Source: Labedella gwakjiensis
GTDB lineage: Bacteria; Actinomycetota; Actinomycetes; Actinomycetales; Microbacteriaceae
NCBI RefSeq assembly: GCF_003014675.1
Contig: NZ_PYAU01000001.1
Coordinates: 124,001 to 188,000, forward strand
DNA length: 64,000 nucleotides
Reading direction: 5' to 3'
The notes under the pieces were generated by a model. That model made no database searches. It was not told the origin of the DNA and saw nothing but the letters and a program-made list of their open reading frames with translations. Position 1 is the stretch's first letter. Each line of letters starts with the position of its first letter. The translations under genes were made by a program, and so were the position numbers. Shown in pieces: positions 53,463 to 62,226 of the stretch.

Positions 53463-53838
53463 CGAGCTCGTCGGCGACGCGGCGGAGAACAGCCGCGACC
53501 TTCCGTCCCTGGGCACCCTCGGGGTAACGACCCTTCCGGAGCCCGGTGCCGAGTCCGTCGAGGAGCTTCACGAGGTCTTCGACGATGATCGCCATGTCGT
53601 CGGCGGACTTGCGCTTCATCTTCACGAGGCTCGGCGGCGCTTCGAGCAGCCGGACCGAGAGCGCCTGCGCGCCGCGCTTGCCGTCGGCGATGCCGTACTC
53701 GAGCCGCGACCCCGTCTTCACGCTCGTCACGTCCGCTGGCAGAGCAGACGCGTGCAGGAACACTTCCTGACCATCGTCTCCGGCGATGAAGCCGAAGCCC
53801 TTGTCCTCGTCGTAGAACTTGACCTTGCCGGTGGGCAT
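53455..53838 (-). CDS. Cold-shock-domain protein with C-terminal extension
   Basis: 127 residues. The N-terminal ~65 are a cold-shock domain (MPTGKVKFYDEDKGFGFIAGDDGQ, in part, with RNP motifs GFGFI and VFLHASAL); the remaining ~60 form a helical extension (MKRKSADDMAIIVEDLVKLLDGL, in part) absent from short CspA proteins. It binds single-stranded nucleic acid. ATG 53838 has GAGG upstream. Coupled to the DUF3027 gene. Confidence 0.92.
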   Translation of the reverse strand: MPTGKVKFYDEDKGFGFIAGDDGQEVFLHASALPADVTSVKTGSRLEYGIADGKRGAQALSVRLLEAPPSLVKMKRKSADDMAIIVEDLVKLLDGLGTGLRKGRYPEGAQGRKVAAVLRRVADELDA

Positions 53839-54033
53839 GGGGACCTCGCTGTGTTTCGAACGCCGATTCGTGTCGGCGTCTGTGGTGGTCGCTTCGGGAG
53901 CCCGGAGCGTCACGACGTTCGCGCCGCCCCGCCAGTTTAGTCGGCCCCACCCCGGACATCCCTCCCGCCCGAGCTTCCGGTCTCTCGCGAGGCGCCGCGA
54001 CCGCTCGGACCCGCGTGGGCCTATCCTGACAGT

Positions 54034-54303
54034 GTGAGCACATCGTCGACGTCTGCACCGAGCCGCGTGGAGCGCATCCTCGCCTTCATGCTCATCGGCG
54101 TCTTCCTCGTCTCCATCGTCGCCCTCTTCGTGGTGCTCATCGCCACCTGGGCCGGCGCCACCGACTTCGGCGGCAGCTTCTGGCCCGTCGTGGCCATGAC
54201 GCCATACTTCGGGCTGCCTTTCGCCTTCCTCCTGCTCCTCGCGCTCCTCATCATCGCCACGGTGCGGCGAGCGCGAGCAGCCAGACGCGACGACGGGTCC
54301 TGA
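54034..54303 (+). CDS. Small membrane protein, two helices
   Basis: 89 residues with two membrane helices (ILAFMLIGVFLVSIVALFVVLI and FGLPFAFLLLLALLIIATV, in part) and a basic C-terminus. Function unknown. GTG 54034 lies six bases after TATCCT (54022-54027), a likely -10, so the message is probably leaderless. Confidence 0.8.
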   Translation: MSTSSTSAPSRVERILAFMLIGVFLVSIVALFVVLIATWAGATDFGGSFWPVVAMTPYFGLPFAFLLLLALLIIATVRRARAARRDDGS

Positions 54304-54331
54304 GCATGGCCGACCCGCTGAGCAGGCCAGA

Positions 54332-56203
54332 GTGACCGACACTCTCGCGCTCGCGGGCGCGCTCCGCCAGTGGGACGAAGGTCGTCTCCGCCGCCTCGTC
54401 GCGCTCCGCCAGGTGCCGGACGACCCGGCCATCGACGACCTCTTCGACCTCTCCGAGTACCTTCTCGACCGCGCTCGCCTCGAAGCCGTCGTGCGTCGAC
54501 TCGATCGCCGTGTCCTCATCCTGCTCGCCGCCGCCGCCGAGCTGAATCGCCCGTTCGCGTTCGAAGAGCTCCTCGCGCACGTCGCCCACACCGCCGGAGA
54601 TTCGACGCTGTGGGACGAGGACATCCTCGCCGAGGCCCGAGCGACGGCCACGGGATCCGCCCTCCTGCTGGACGAGGACCTGGACGTGCCGATCGCGGCC
54701 GTCGGGTCCGCTCTCGCCGCCGTCGGGCCGTCCTTGAGCCTCGCGACGCTCGTCGGCGAGGACCGGCCACGGACTCTCGCCGTCGCGGACGACCCGAACG
54801 TCGTCTCCGCGGTCTCCGCCGAGCGCGCCTTCCTCGCCTCCGCCCGGACGGGCGACCTCCTCGACGCGCTCCTCCGCCACCCGGCGAGAGAACTCGGCCG
54901 CGGCGGACTCTCTCTGCCGGACGCCCGCCACCTCTCGACGATCATCGGCACGGACGTGGCGGCCGTCGGCCCCCTCATGGAGCTGGCGTCCGCGGCCGAC
55001 CTCGTCTCGCTCGAGGACCGCTCGTGGCTCGTCACCACCGCCGGCATCGAGTGGATGGGGCTCCGCATCGCCGAGCGATGGCGGGTCCTCGCCGACTCGT
55101 GGCGGTCGAGCATCTCCCCCGAGATCCTGTCGATCATGAGCTCGACGCGTCACGGCCACCTCGGCGACAGGCTCGAGGCGTTCGCCCGCTGGTGGTTCCC
55201 GGCCGGCGGGGACTGGCTCGGGGGACGCATCGAACAGCTCGCGGCGCGCTCCGACATTCTCGGTCTCACCGTCGACGGCGTGTGGAGTCCCGCGGCCGTC
55301 TCCCTCCTCACCGACGGCATCGACGCGGCCTCCGCCACCCTTGCTCCGTCCCTGCCGGAGGAGGTCGACAAGGTTTACATCCAGAACGACCTCACGATCA
55401 TCGCGCCCGGTCCGCTCCTCCCCGATCTCGACCGCACGCTCCGCAGCCTCGCCGATCTCGAGTCGCGCTCGCACGCCTCGACCTATCGGATCTCGCCGAT
55501 GAGCGTCGGACGCGCCCTCTCGCAGGGCACCACACGGGAGACGATCCTCGGATTCCTCCGAGGCATCTCCCTGACGGGCGTCCCCCAACCCGTCGAGTAC
55601 GTCGTCTCGGAAGCCGCCTCACGGCATGGCCTGATCCGTGTCGGGCCGTTCTCCGCGCTCGACGGCTCGAACGCCGCGGCATCCTCGACCGTCCGCTCGA
55701 CGGACCGCGACTACCTCGACGCGATCCGGGTCGACCAGTCTCTCGGGTCCTTGTCTCTCTCCGCGTCCACGACCGCGGACGGGGGAAGCGAACTCGTCAC
55801 TCGGTTCGCGCCGGACGTGGTCTTCTGGGCACTGCAGGGGGCGCGCTACCCCGTCGCCGCCGAGACATCCGACGGCGCCATCGTCCAACTGACGAGGGAG
55901 CATCTCGCCGCCCGGGTCGATTCGCCGGCGTCGACCTCCGACGCGCTCCTCCGGCGACTCGTGGCGTCGGTGGGCGACGACGGGGAGGCGACCGACGCCG
56001 CCTGGCTGTCCCGCCAGCTCGACGAGGCCGTCAAGCGCAAGAGCACCATCACGATCGTCGTCCGATTCCCGGACGGGCAGGACCGCGAGTTCGTCCTCGA
56101 GGCCACGGGACTCTCCGGCGGTCGACTCCGCGGTCGCGACGCCAACGCCGACGTGGAGCGTACGGTGCCCGTCCGGAGCATCGTCTCCGTCCGACCCGCC
56201 TGA
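54332..56203 (+). CDS. Helicase-associated protein (Helicase_C_3 type) paired with XPB
   Basis: 623 residues. The start ALRQWDEGRLRRLVALRQVP and the middle EVDKVYIQNDLTIIAPGPLLPDL (in part) are typical of actinobacterial helicase-associated proteins encoded directly before XPB. The last ~70 residues (RKSTITIVVRFPDGQDREFVLEATGL, in part, then RGRDANADVERTVPV) form a WYL-like domain that could bind nucleic acid. No Walker motif is present. It presumably works with the XPB helicase 66 bases downstream in DNA repair. Confidence 0.85.
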   Translation: MTDTLALAGALRQWDEGRLRRLVALRQVPDDPAIDDLFDLSEYLLDRARLEAVVRRLDRRVLILLAAAAELNRPFAFEELLAHVAHTAGDSTLWDEDILAEARATATGSALLLDEDLDVPIAAVGSALAAVGPSLSLATLVGEDRPRTLAVADDPNVVSAVSAERAFLASARTGDLLDALLRHPARELGRGGLSLPDARHLSTIIGTDVAAVGPLMELASAADLVSLEDRSWLVTTAGIEWMGLRIAERWRVLADSWRSSISPEILSIMSSTRHGHLGDRLEAFARWWFPAGGDWLGGRIEQLAARSDILGLTVDGVWSPAAVSLLTDGIDAASATLAPSLPEEVDKVYIQNDLTIIAPGPLLPDLDRTLRSLADLESRSHASTYRISPMSVGRALSQGTTRETILGFLRGISLTGVPQPVEYVVSEAASRHGLIRVGPFSALDGSNAAASSTVRSTDRDYLDAIRVDQSLGSLSLSASTTADGGSELVTRFAPDVVFWALQGARYPVAAETSDGAIVQLTREHLAARVDSPASTSDALLRRLVASVGDDGEATDAAWLSRQLDEAVKRKSTITIVVRFPDGQDREFVLEATGLSGGRLRGRDANADVERTVPVRSIVSVRPA

Positions 56204-56269
56204 CGCGTTCGGCGTCGGATCGCACCGCCGTGCACCCGTTCCCATCGGGGACGAATAGACTTGACCCTC

Positions 56270-57910
56270 ATGTCAGACGGCCCGCTCATCGTTCAAAGCG
56301 ACCGCACGGTTCTCCTCGAAGTCGCCCATCCCCTCGCTGAGGACGTGCGGCACGAGCTCGCTGTGTTCGCCGAGCTCGAGCGCGCCCCGGAACACGTGCA
56401 CACGTATCGCATCACCCGCCTGGGGCTCTGGAACGCGCGCGCCGCAGGTCACGAGGCCGCCGGCATGATCGACACGCTCGAGCGCTTCTCGAAGTTCCCT
56501 CTGCCGCAGAGCGTCGTCACGGACATCCACGACACGGTCTCGCGATACGGGCGCCTCGTCATCGAGCGCGACGAGGAGAAGCAGCTCGTCTTGCGGTCGA
56601 CGGACGAGGCCGTCCTCACCGAGGTCTCGCGGGCGAAGCGGATCGCGCCCCTGCTGATCGGTCACCCGGCGCCCGACACGTTCCTCGTCGAGCCCTGGGC
56701 ACGTGGCCAGTTGAAGCAGGAACTCGTGAAGCTCGGCTGGCCGGCCGAGGATCTCGCCGGCTACACGCCGGGCACCCCTCACCCCATCTCCCTCGCGGAG
56801 AGCGGCTGGGGCATGCGGGACTACCAGTCGAAGGCCGTCTCGAGCTTCTTCGACGGCGGTTCCGGAGTCGTGGTGCTGCCGTGCGGTGCAGGCAAGACGA
56901 TCGTAGGAGCCGGGGCGATGGCGACGGCGGCCACCACCACGCTCATCCTCGTCACGAACACCGTCTCGGCCCGTCAGTGGCGCGACGAGCTCCTCCGCCG
57001 CACGAGTCTCACCGCCGAGGAGATCGGCGAGTACTCCGGCGAGTCCAAGGAGGTCAAGCCGGTCACGATCGCGACCTACCAGATCCTCACGGCCAAGCGG
57101 AAGGGCGAGTACGCCCACCTCGCGCTGCTCGATGCGCTCGACTGGGGCCTCGTGATCTACGACGAGGTGCACCTCCTCCCCGCGCCCGTCTTCAAGCTCA
57201 CCGCCGAGCTGCAGGCACGCCGTCGTCTCGGCCTCACCGCCACCCTCGTCCGCGAGGACGGGCGCGAGGGCGACGTCTTCAGCCTCATCGGACCCAAGCG
57301 CTTCGACGCTCCGTGGAAGGAGATCGAGGCCCAGGGCTACATCTCCCCCGCCACGTGCTACGAGGTGCGGGTCGATCTGCCCTCCGGCGAGCGCATGACG
57401 TACGCGGCGTCGGCCGACGATGAGCGGTACCGGCTGGCGGCCACAGCGCCCGTGAAGCTCGGGGTCGTCCGTCGACTCATCGAGCGGCATGCAGGAGAGC
57501 GCATCCTCGTGATCGGGCAGTACCTCGATCAGATCGACGAGATCGCGACCTCCCTCGGCGCCCCGAGCATCACCGGGTCGACCCCGATCGACGAGCGCGA
57601 GCGGCTCTACCAGGCGTTCAGGGTCGGCGAGGAGAAGGTGCTCGTGGTGTCGAAGGTCGCGAACTTCTCCGTGGACCTCCCCGAGGCCACCGTCGCCATC
57701 CAGGTGTCCGGATCGTTCGGATCGCGCCAGGAGGAGGCCCAGCGTCTCGGCCGGCTCCTCCGACCGAAGGAGTCGGGTCTGCCCGCCAACTTCTACACGC
57801 TCGTGGCGCGCGACACCGTCGACCAGGACTTCGCCCAGAACCGGCAGCGGTTCCTCGCCGAGCAGGGCTACAGCTACACGATCCTCGACGCCGACTCCAT
57901 CGCCGCTTAG
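56270..57910 (+). CDS. XPB/Ssl2-type DNA repair helicase
   Basis: 546 residues. An N-terminal damage-recognition-like region (GPLIVQSDRTVLLEVAHP, FAELERAPEHVHTYRIT), Walker A LPCGAGKTIVG, DEVH box YDEVHLLPAP, motif III TATLVREDGREGDVF (RED loop), and C-terminal VVSKVANFSVDLPEA with QRLGRLLRP. An ATP-dependent 3'-5' DNA unwinding enzyme. ATG 56270 lies eight bases after TAGACT (56256-56261) and lacks a ribosome site. Confidence 0.94.
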   Translation: MSDGPLIVQSDRTVLLEVAHPLAEDVRHELAVFAELERAPEHVHTYRITRLGLWNARAAGHEAAGMIDTLERFSKFPLPQSVVTDIHDTVSRYGRLVIERDEEKQLVLRSTDEAVLTEVSRAKRIAPLLIGHPAPDTFLVEPWARGQLKQELVKLGWPAEDLAGYTPGTPHPISLAESGWGMRDYQSKAVSSFFDGGSGVVVLPCGAGKTIVGAGAMATAATTTLILVTNTVSARQWRDELLRRTSLTAEEIGEYSGESKEVKPVTIATYQILTAKRKGEYAHLALLDALDWGLVIYDEVHLLPAPVFKLTAELQARRRLGLTATLVREDGREGDVFSLIGPKRFDAPWKEIEAQGYISPATCYEVRVDLPSGERMTYAASADDERYRLAATAPVKLGVVRRLIERHAGERILVIGQYLDQIDEIATSLGAPSITGSTPIDERERLYQAFRVGEEKVLVVSKVANFSVDLPEATVAIQVSGSFGSRQEEAQRLGRLLRPKESGLPANFYTLVARDTVDQDFAQNRQRFLAEQGYSYTILDADSIAA

Positions 57911-58686
57911 GCCGCGGCGGGCCGCGTGTAGCGCAGCAGCAGGGTGTCGTCGGCCGCGCGCGCCACGTGGGCGAGCGCGAGACCGACGGGGGCGGACGGC
58001 GGAGGCCCCTGCGCGATACGGCCGGCGTCGCCGCTCGCGAGGAGCGGGCTCACCGTGAGACACACGTCGTCGACGGAGCCGCTCGCGATGAACGCCCCGA
58101 AGAGCGCAGGTCCCCCCTCCGAATGGATGCGCGGCAGTCCGGTGGCTGCGAGGGCGGTGCGCAGTTCCTCCCCGTCCACCGACTCGTCACCGCAGGCGAT
58201 CACGTCGGCGACTCGGGACAGTGCCACGATCCGATCGCGGTCGGCCGCTCGCGTCGTGAGAACGAGCGGACGCACGGGCGCCTCCGTGAAGATCCGGTCA
58301 TCGGGGTCGAGATCGAGCGACCGGGAGACGATCCCGAACCGAGGCTGCTCGGCGTACCCGGCATCGGTCCGCAGCCGGGAGTGATGCCCACCCACACGCA
58401 GCGGACCGTAGCCTTCGGTGCGCACGGTGCCGGCGGCGACCACGACAATGTCGCACGGCACGCGGAGAAGGTCGAAGACCCGGCGATCGGCGTCCGATCC
58501 GAGCCCGCCGCTCAGGCCGTCCACCGTCACGGCGCCGTCGACGCTCGCGACGAAGTTCATGCGCAACCAGGGGGAACCGTCTGACGGAGTGGACTCCTCG
58601 TACCAGTCGAGGACGTCGCGATCGCCGCTGTCCCATCCCGCGTGTCCGGAGCGCGACCACACGCGTTCGAGCGGAGCCTCAGTCAT
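57907..58686 (-). CDS. RibD C-terminal-type pyrimidine reductase
   Basis: 259 residues with the RibD_C/DHFR-like fold: RMNFVASVDGAVTVDGLSGGLGSDADRRVF (in part), VVVAAGTVRTEGYGPL, and GGPALFGAFIASGSVDDVCLTVSPLLASG (in part). Such stand-alone proteins reduce a pyrimidine intermediate of riboflavin synthesis or a related compound with NADPH. It overlaps folP by 8 bases, so it may have a role in pterin metabolism; it also overlaps the convergent XPB stop by 4 bases. Confidence 0.88.
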   Translation of the reverse strand: MTEAPLERVWSRSGHAGWDSGDRDVLDWYEESTPSDGSPWLRMNFVASVDGAVTVDGLSGGLGSDADRRVFDLLRVPCDIVVVAAGTVRTEGYGPLRVGGHHSRLRTDAGYAEQPRFGIVSRSLDLDPDDRIFTEAPVRPLVLTTRAADRDRIVALSRVADVIACGDESVDGEELRTALAATGLPRIHSEGGPALFGAFIASGSVDDVCLTVSPLLASGDAGRIAQGPPPSAPVGLALAHVARAADDTLLLRYTRPAAA

Positions 58687-59608
58687 TGACGTCTCCCATG
58701 TTGTGTCGAAGCTCCACCGGCTGCCGCATCCCGAGGACGGCCTCGGTCATCCGCACGGCGGCGACGGACTCGCGCACGTTGTGCATCCGGACGATGCGGG
58801 CTCCCTGCGCGATGCAGAGGACCATGGCGGCGAGAGATCCCTCGAGCCGTTCGGGCTTCGGGGCTCCGATGCTCTCGCCGACGAAGTCCTTGTTCGACAC
58901 GGCGACGAGCGTCGGCAGGCCGATGCCGGCGATCTCGCCGAGCCGCTTCGTGAGCTCGAGACTGTGGAGGGTGTTCTTGTTGAGGTCGTGGCCGGGATCG
59001 ATAACCAGTCGTTCCTCCGGCACTCCCCCGTCGAGCGCCCGGGACACCCGCTCCTCGAGGAACGCGGCCACATCGCGGACGACATCGTCGTACTGCGGCC
59101 GCGGGTACGCCGTTCGCGGCGCGGCGAGGCTGTGCGTGAGCACGAGGGTCGCATCGCTGTCGCTCACGACGGGGAGCAGGTCGGGGTGGTGGAGTCCGGT
59201 GGTGTCGTTGATCACGTCGGCTCCCGCGTCGATGCAGGCGCGTGCGACGGCGGGGAGGAACGTGTCCACCGAGATGACGACGTCGGATCGCTCCCTCACG
59301 GCCCGGACGACCGGCAGGACCCGCTCGATCTCGTCCTCTGCCGAAAGGGCGGGACCCGGCGCGAACGGAACCCCTCCGATGTCGACCCAGTCGGCCCCGG
59401 CCTCGACGGCGCGCTCGCACGCGAGGACCGCCGCTTCGAGGGCGAAGGTCCTCCCCTGGTCGTAGAAGGAGTCCGGCGTCCTGTTCACCACGGCCATCAC
59501 CGCAACCTGGCGAGTGAAGTCGAAGGTGCGGGCGCCGATCCGACGCTGTGGACGACGGATCTCCAGCCCCCGCGTGAGGGAATCGAGCGGGGGAAGCGAA
59601 GGGGGCAT
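58679..59608 (-). CDS. folP: Dihydropteroate synthase (FolP-like)
   Basis: 309 residues, TIM barrel: VMAVVNRTPDSFYDQGRTF (substrate loop), GADWVDIGGVPFAPG, ISVDTF, INDTTG, LVIDPGHDLNKNT and the final RMHNVRESVAAVRM. It condenses p-aminobenzoate with dihydropterin diphosphate. VDIGG replaces the more common DIGGES/ESTRPG pattern, as in the second FolP copies (FolP2) of actinobacteria, so activity as a true synthase is not certain. ATG 59608. Confidence 0.85.
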   Translation of the reverse strand: MPPSLPPLDSLTRGLEIRRPQRRIGARTFDFTRQVAVMAVVNRTPDSFYDQGRTFALEAAVLACERAVEAGADWVDIGGVPFAPGPALSAEDEIERVLPVVRAVRERSDVVISVDTFLPAVARACIDAGADVINDTTGLHHPDLLPVVSDSDATLVLTHSLAAPRTAYPRPQYDDVVRDVAAFLEERVSRALDGGVPEERLVIDPGHDLNKNTLHSLELTKRLGEIAGIGLPTLVAVSNKDFVGESIGAPKPERLEGSLAAMVLCIAQGARIVRMHNVRESVAAVRMTEAVLGMRQPVELRHNMGDVND

Positions 59609-59659
59609 GCCGCCATTCTCTCGGACGTCCTGCACGCGCCGCTGGGAGCGACCAGGACA

Positions 59660-59691
59660 TTCAGGAATGCTTCAGGAAACACGCAGATACT
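59660..59691 (+). promoter_or_regulatory. Promoter of the two-component pair with direct repeats
   Basis: TTCAGGAA at 59660-59667 and 59671-59678, 11 bp apart, followed by -10 GATACT (59686-59691) and the ATG at 59698. Direct repeats one turn apart in place of a -35 are typical binding sites of OmpR/PhoB regulators, so the system probably controls itself. The message would start at the ATG. Confidence 0.6.
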
Positions 59692-59697
59692 GTCCTC

Positions 59698-60393
59698 ATG
59701 ACCGGCCCCCGCATCCTGATCGTCGACGACGAGCCCAACATCCGCGACCTCCTCACCACCAGCCTGCGATTCGCGGGCTTCGCCGTCCGCGCGGTCGGAA
59801 ACGGCGCCCAGACCATCTCGGCCGTCCTCGAAGAGGAGCCCGACCTCATCATCCTCGACGTCATGCTCCCCGACATGAACGGTTTCGGGGTCACCAAGCG
59901 CCTCCGCTCGGCCGGGTACACGGCTCCGATCCTGTTCCTCACCGCGAAGGACGACACCGAGGACAAGATCACGGGCCTCACCGTGGGTGGTGACGACTAC
60001 GTCACGAAGCCGTTCAGCCTCGACGAGATCGTCGCGCGCATCAAGGCCATCCTCCGCCGCACGATGCAGGCAGACGAGGACGCGGTGATCCGCGCCGGCG
60101 AGCTGACGATGGACCAGGACACGCACGAGGTCCTCGTCGGCACCACACCGGTAGAACTCAGCCCGACGGAGTTCAAGCTCCTGCGCTACCTCATGCTCAA
60201 CCCCAACCGCGTGCTCAGCAAGGCGCAGATCCTCGACCACGTCTGGGAGTACGACTTCAACGGCGACGCCGGCATCGTCGAGAGCTACATCTCGTACCTC
60301 CGCCGCAAGCTCGACCAGTTCTCGGGCGAGCCGCTCATCCAGACGAAGCGCGGATTCGGGTACATGCTCAAGACCGCCGCGGCGAAGCCCTGA
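59698..60393 (+). CDS. OmpR/PhoB-family response regulator
   Basis: 231 residues. Receiver domain with acidic pair VDDEPN, phosphoacceptor Asp54 in IILDVMLPDMNG, and Lys84 in FLTAKDD; then a winged-helix DNA-binding domain (VELSPTEFKLLRYLMLNPNRVLSK, in part, then VESYISYLRRKLD and TKRGFGYML). It is co-transcribed with the kinase gene 14 bases downstream. Confidence 0.94.
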   Translation: MTGPRILIVDDEPNIRDLLTTSLRFAGFAVRAVGNGAQTISAVLEEEPDLIILDVMLPDMNGFGVTKRLRSAGYTAPILFLTAKDDTEDKITGLTVGGDDYVTKPFSLDEIVARIKAILRRTMQADEDAVIRAGELTMDQDTHEVLVGTTPVELSPTEFKLLRYLMLNPNRVLSKAQILDHVWEYDFNGDAGIVESYISYLRRKLDQFSGEPLIQTKRGFGYMLKTAAAKP

Positions 60394-60407
60394 CCGTCGG
60401 CGCTCCC

Positions 60408-62204
60408 GTGACGGAGGCGACCCCGAAGCGGGAATCCTGGCACGCGTTCGTGGAGCGCACGGGCGAGTGGTGGAACGGAGTCTCCCTCCGGACGAAGATC
60501 ACCGGGGTCACGGTCCTCGTTCTCACGTTCGGTCTGCTCATCGCGGGTACCGGCACGATGGCGATCCTGAAGCAGGCCCTCGTCTACCAGGTCGATGCTC
60601 AGGTGAGCACGATGTCCGAGAGCAAGGTGCGCGCATACCTCGAGGGCGACGCGAGCGCTTTCGCGATGCAGTCGCAGAACGACCTCTATATGGCCCTGTA
60701 CGGCCGCGACGGCGCTCTCATCGACCAGTCGTGGTCGTCGGGCGACGCTCTCGCCCCCCGGGTCGCCGAGAACATCCACTTCGACATGGCGCTCGCGGCT
60801 GTGGGCGACACGGACCCGGTCATCACCCGGAGCGAGACCGGTGGAACCGAGTTCCGCGGTCGCTGGGTGTCCGTCTCCGTGGGCGGGTGCGACTCCTGCT
60901 ACGTGGTCTACGTCGCCGCATCGATGCGCAACACCGACACGATCGTGGCCACGTACCTCACGATCTTCTTCGGCCTCGGCCTCGGTGTGATCGTGCTCGG
61001 CGCTCTCCTCACCCGCATCCTCGTCACGAACACGTTCCTCCCCCTCCGCGAGGTCGAGCACACCGCCGCGCGCATCGCCGACGGCGACTTCAGTCAGCGG
61101 TTGTCCGGCGCCACCCCGAACACGGAGGTGGGCCGACTCAATCGGTCGCTCAACACCATGCTCGCCCGGATCGACCGCGCGTTCCGCGATCGAGCCAGGG
61201 CGAACGAACAGATGCGGCGTTTCGTGGGCGACGCGAGCCACGAACTGCGCACCCCTCTCGTCACGGTACGCGGCTACGCCGAGCTCTACCGCATGGGTGC
61301 CCTTCAGAAGCCCGAGGACGTCGCTCAGGCCATGGAACGGATCGAGAAGGAGGCCATCCGCATGGGCGGCCTCGTCGAGGACCTCCTGGAGCTCGCGCGC
61401 CTCGATGAGACGAAGCCCATGCGCCTCGAGCGCGTGGATCTCACTCCGATCGCACGAGACGCCGTCATGGACGCCAGGGCGGCGTCACCCGGGCGCGACA
61501 TCCGCGTGATCCGCGACACCCCTCCCCCGCGGCTCACCACCATCACGCGCCCGGAGGACATTCCCGTCCAGGCACCGCCCCCTCCGGCGATCGCGCGACC
61601 GCGGAACGGCTCGACGACGGCCACCGGGCCGATGGCCCTCGCCGCCGGAACCCTCGCCCGTCTGCGGTCCCGGCGCCCCCGCAAGGGATCGGAGGAGGAG
61701 CAGCAGCTCCTGACCCTGAACCCGATCGCCCACACGACGTCGCCCACTCTCACCGTTCCCGCCGTGGTGTTCGCCGAGGAGAACAAGCTGCGCCAGGTCG
61801 TGGCCAACCTCATGGGCAACGCCCTGCGTTTCACGCCGTCCGACTCGCCGCTCGAGGTGGGGGTGTCGGCCGACCCTGTCACGGGACGCGCCACGATCGC
61901 CGTCATCGACCACGGCGAGGGGATCCCTCCGCAGATCCGCGACAAGATCTTCCAGCGCTTCTGGCGCGCCGACAGCTCGCGTACGCGTGAGACCGGCGGA
62001 AGCGGCCTCGGGCTCGCGATCGTCTCCTCGATCGTCGCGGCTCACCAGGGCACGGTGACGGTCGTCGAGACGCCCGGCGGCGGAGCGACCTTCCGCGTCG
62101 AGCTGCCGCTCGCCGCACCGGCCGAGGAGACGGAGCTCGTGGACTCCGACGAGACGAACGAGTCCGGCACGGAGCCCCAGGCCGAGCGCCCGGGCGAGCT
62201 CTGA
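60408..62204 (+). CDS. Sensor histidine kinase with Pro-rich insert in the ATPase domain
   Basis: 598 residues: helix 1 (about 32-52), extracytoplasmic sensor of ~125 residues with a CDSC pair, helix 2 (about 183-206), HAMP, HisKA with phospho-His278 in VGDASHELRTPL, and HATPase with NLMGNALRF, DHGEGIP and GGSGLGLAI. Between HisKA and the N-box lies a basic, Pro/Ala-rich insert (about residues 370-447) not found in standard kinases. It phosphorylates the response regulator just upstream. GTG 60408. Confidence 0.92.
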   Translation: MTEATPKRESWHAFVERTGEWWNGVSLRTKITGVTVLVLTFGLLIAGTGTMAILKQALVYQVDAQVSTMSESKVRAYLEGDASAFAMQSQNDLYMALYGRDGALIDQSWSSGDALAPRVAENIHFDMALAAVGDTDPVITRSETGGTEFRGRWVSVSVGGCDSCYVVYVAASMRNTDTIVATYLTIFFGLGLGVIVLGALLTRILVTNTFLPLREVEHTAARIADGDFSQRLSGATPNTEVGRLNRSLNTMLARIDRAFRDRARANEQMRRFVGDASHELRTPLVTVRGYAELYRMGALQKPEDVAQAMERIEKEAIRMGGLVEDLLELARLDETKPMRLERVDLTPIARDAVMDARAASPGRDIRVIRDTPPPRLTTITRPEDIPVQAPPPPAIARPRNGSTTATGPMALAAGTLARLRSRRPRKGSEEEQQLLTLNPIAHTTSPTLTVPAVVFAEENKLRQVVANLMGNALRFTPSDSPLEVGVSADPVTGRATIAVIDHGEGIPPQIRDKIFQRFWRADSSRTRETGGSGLGLAIVSSIVAAHQGTVTVVETPGGGATFRVELPLAAPAEETELVDSDETNESGTEPQAERPGEL

Positions 62205-62226
62205 CTCGAAATGCGGTCGCGGGTCC

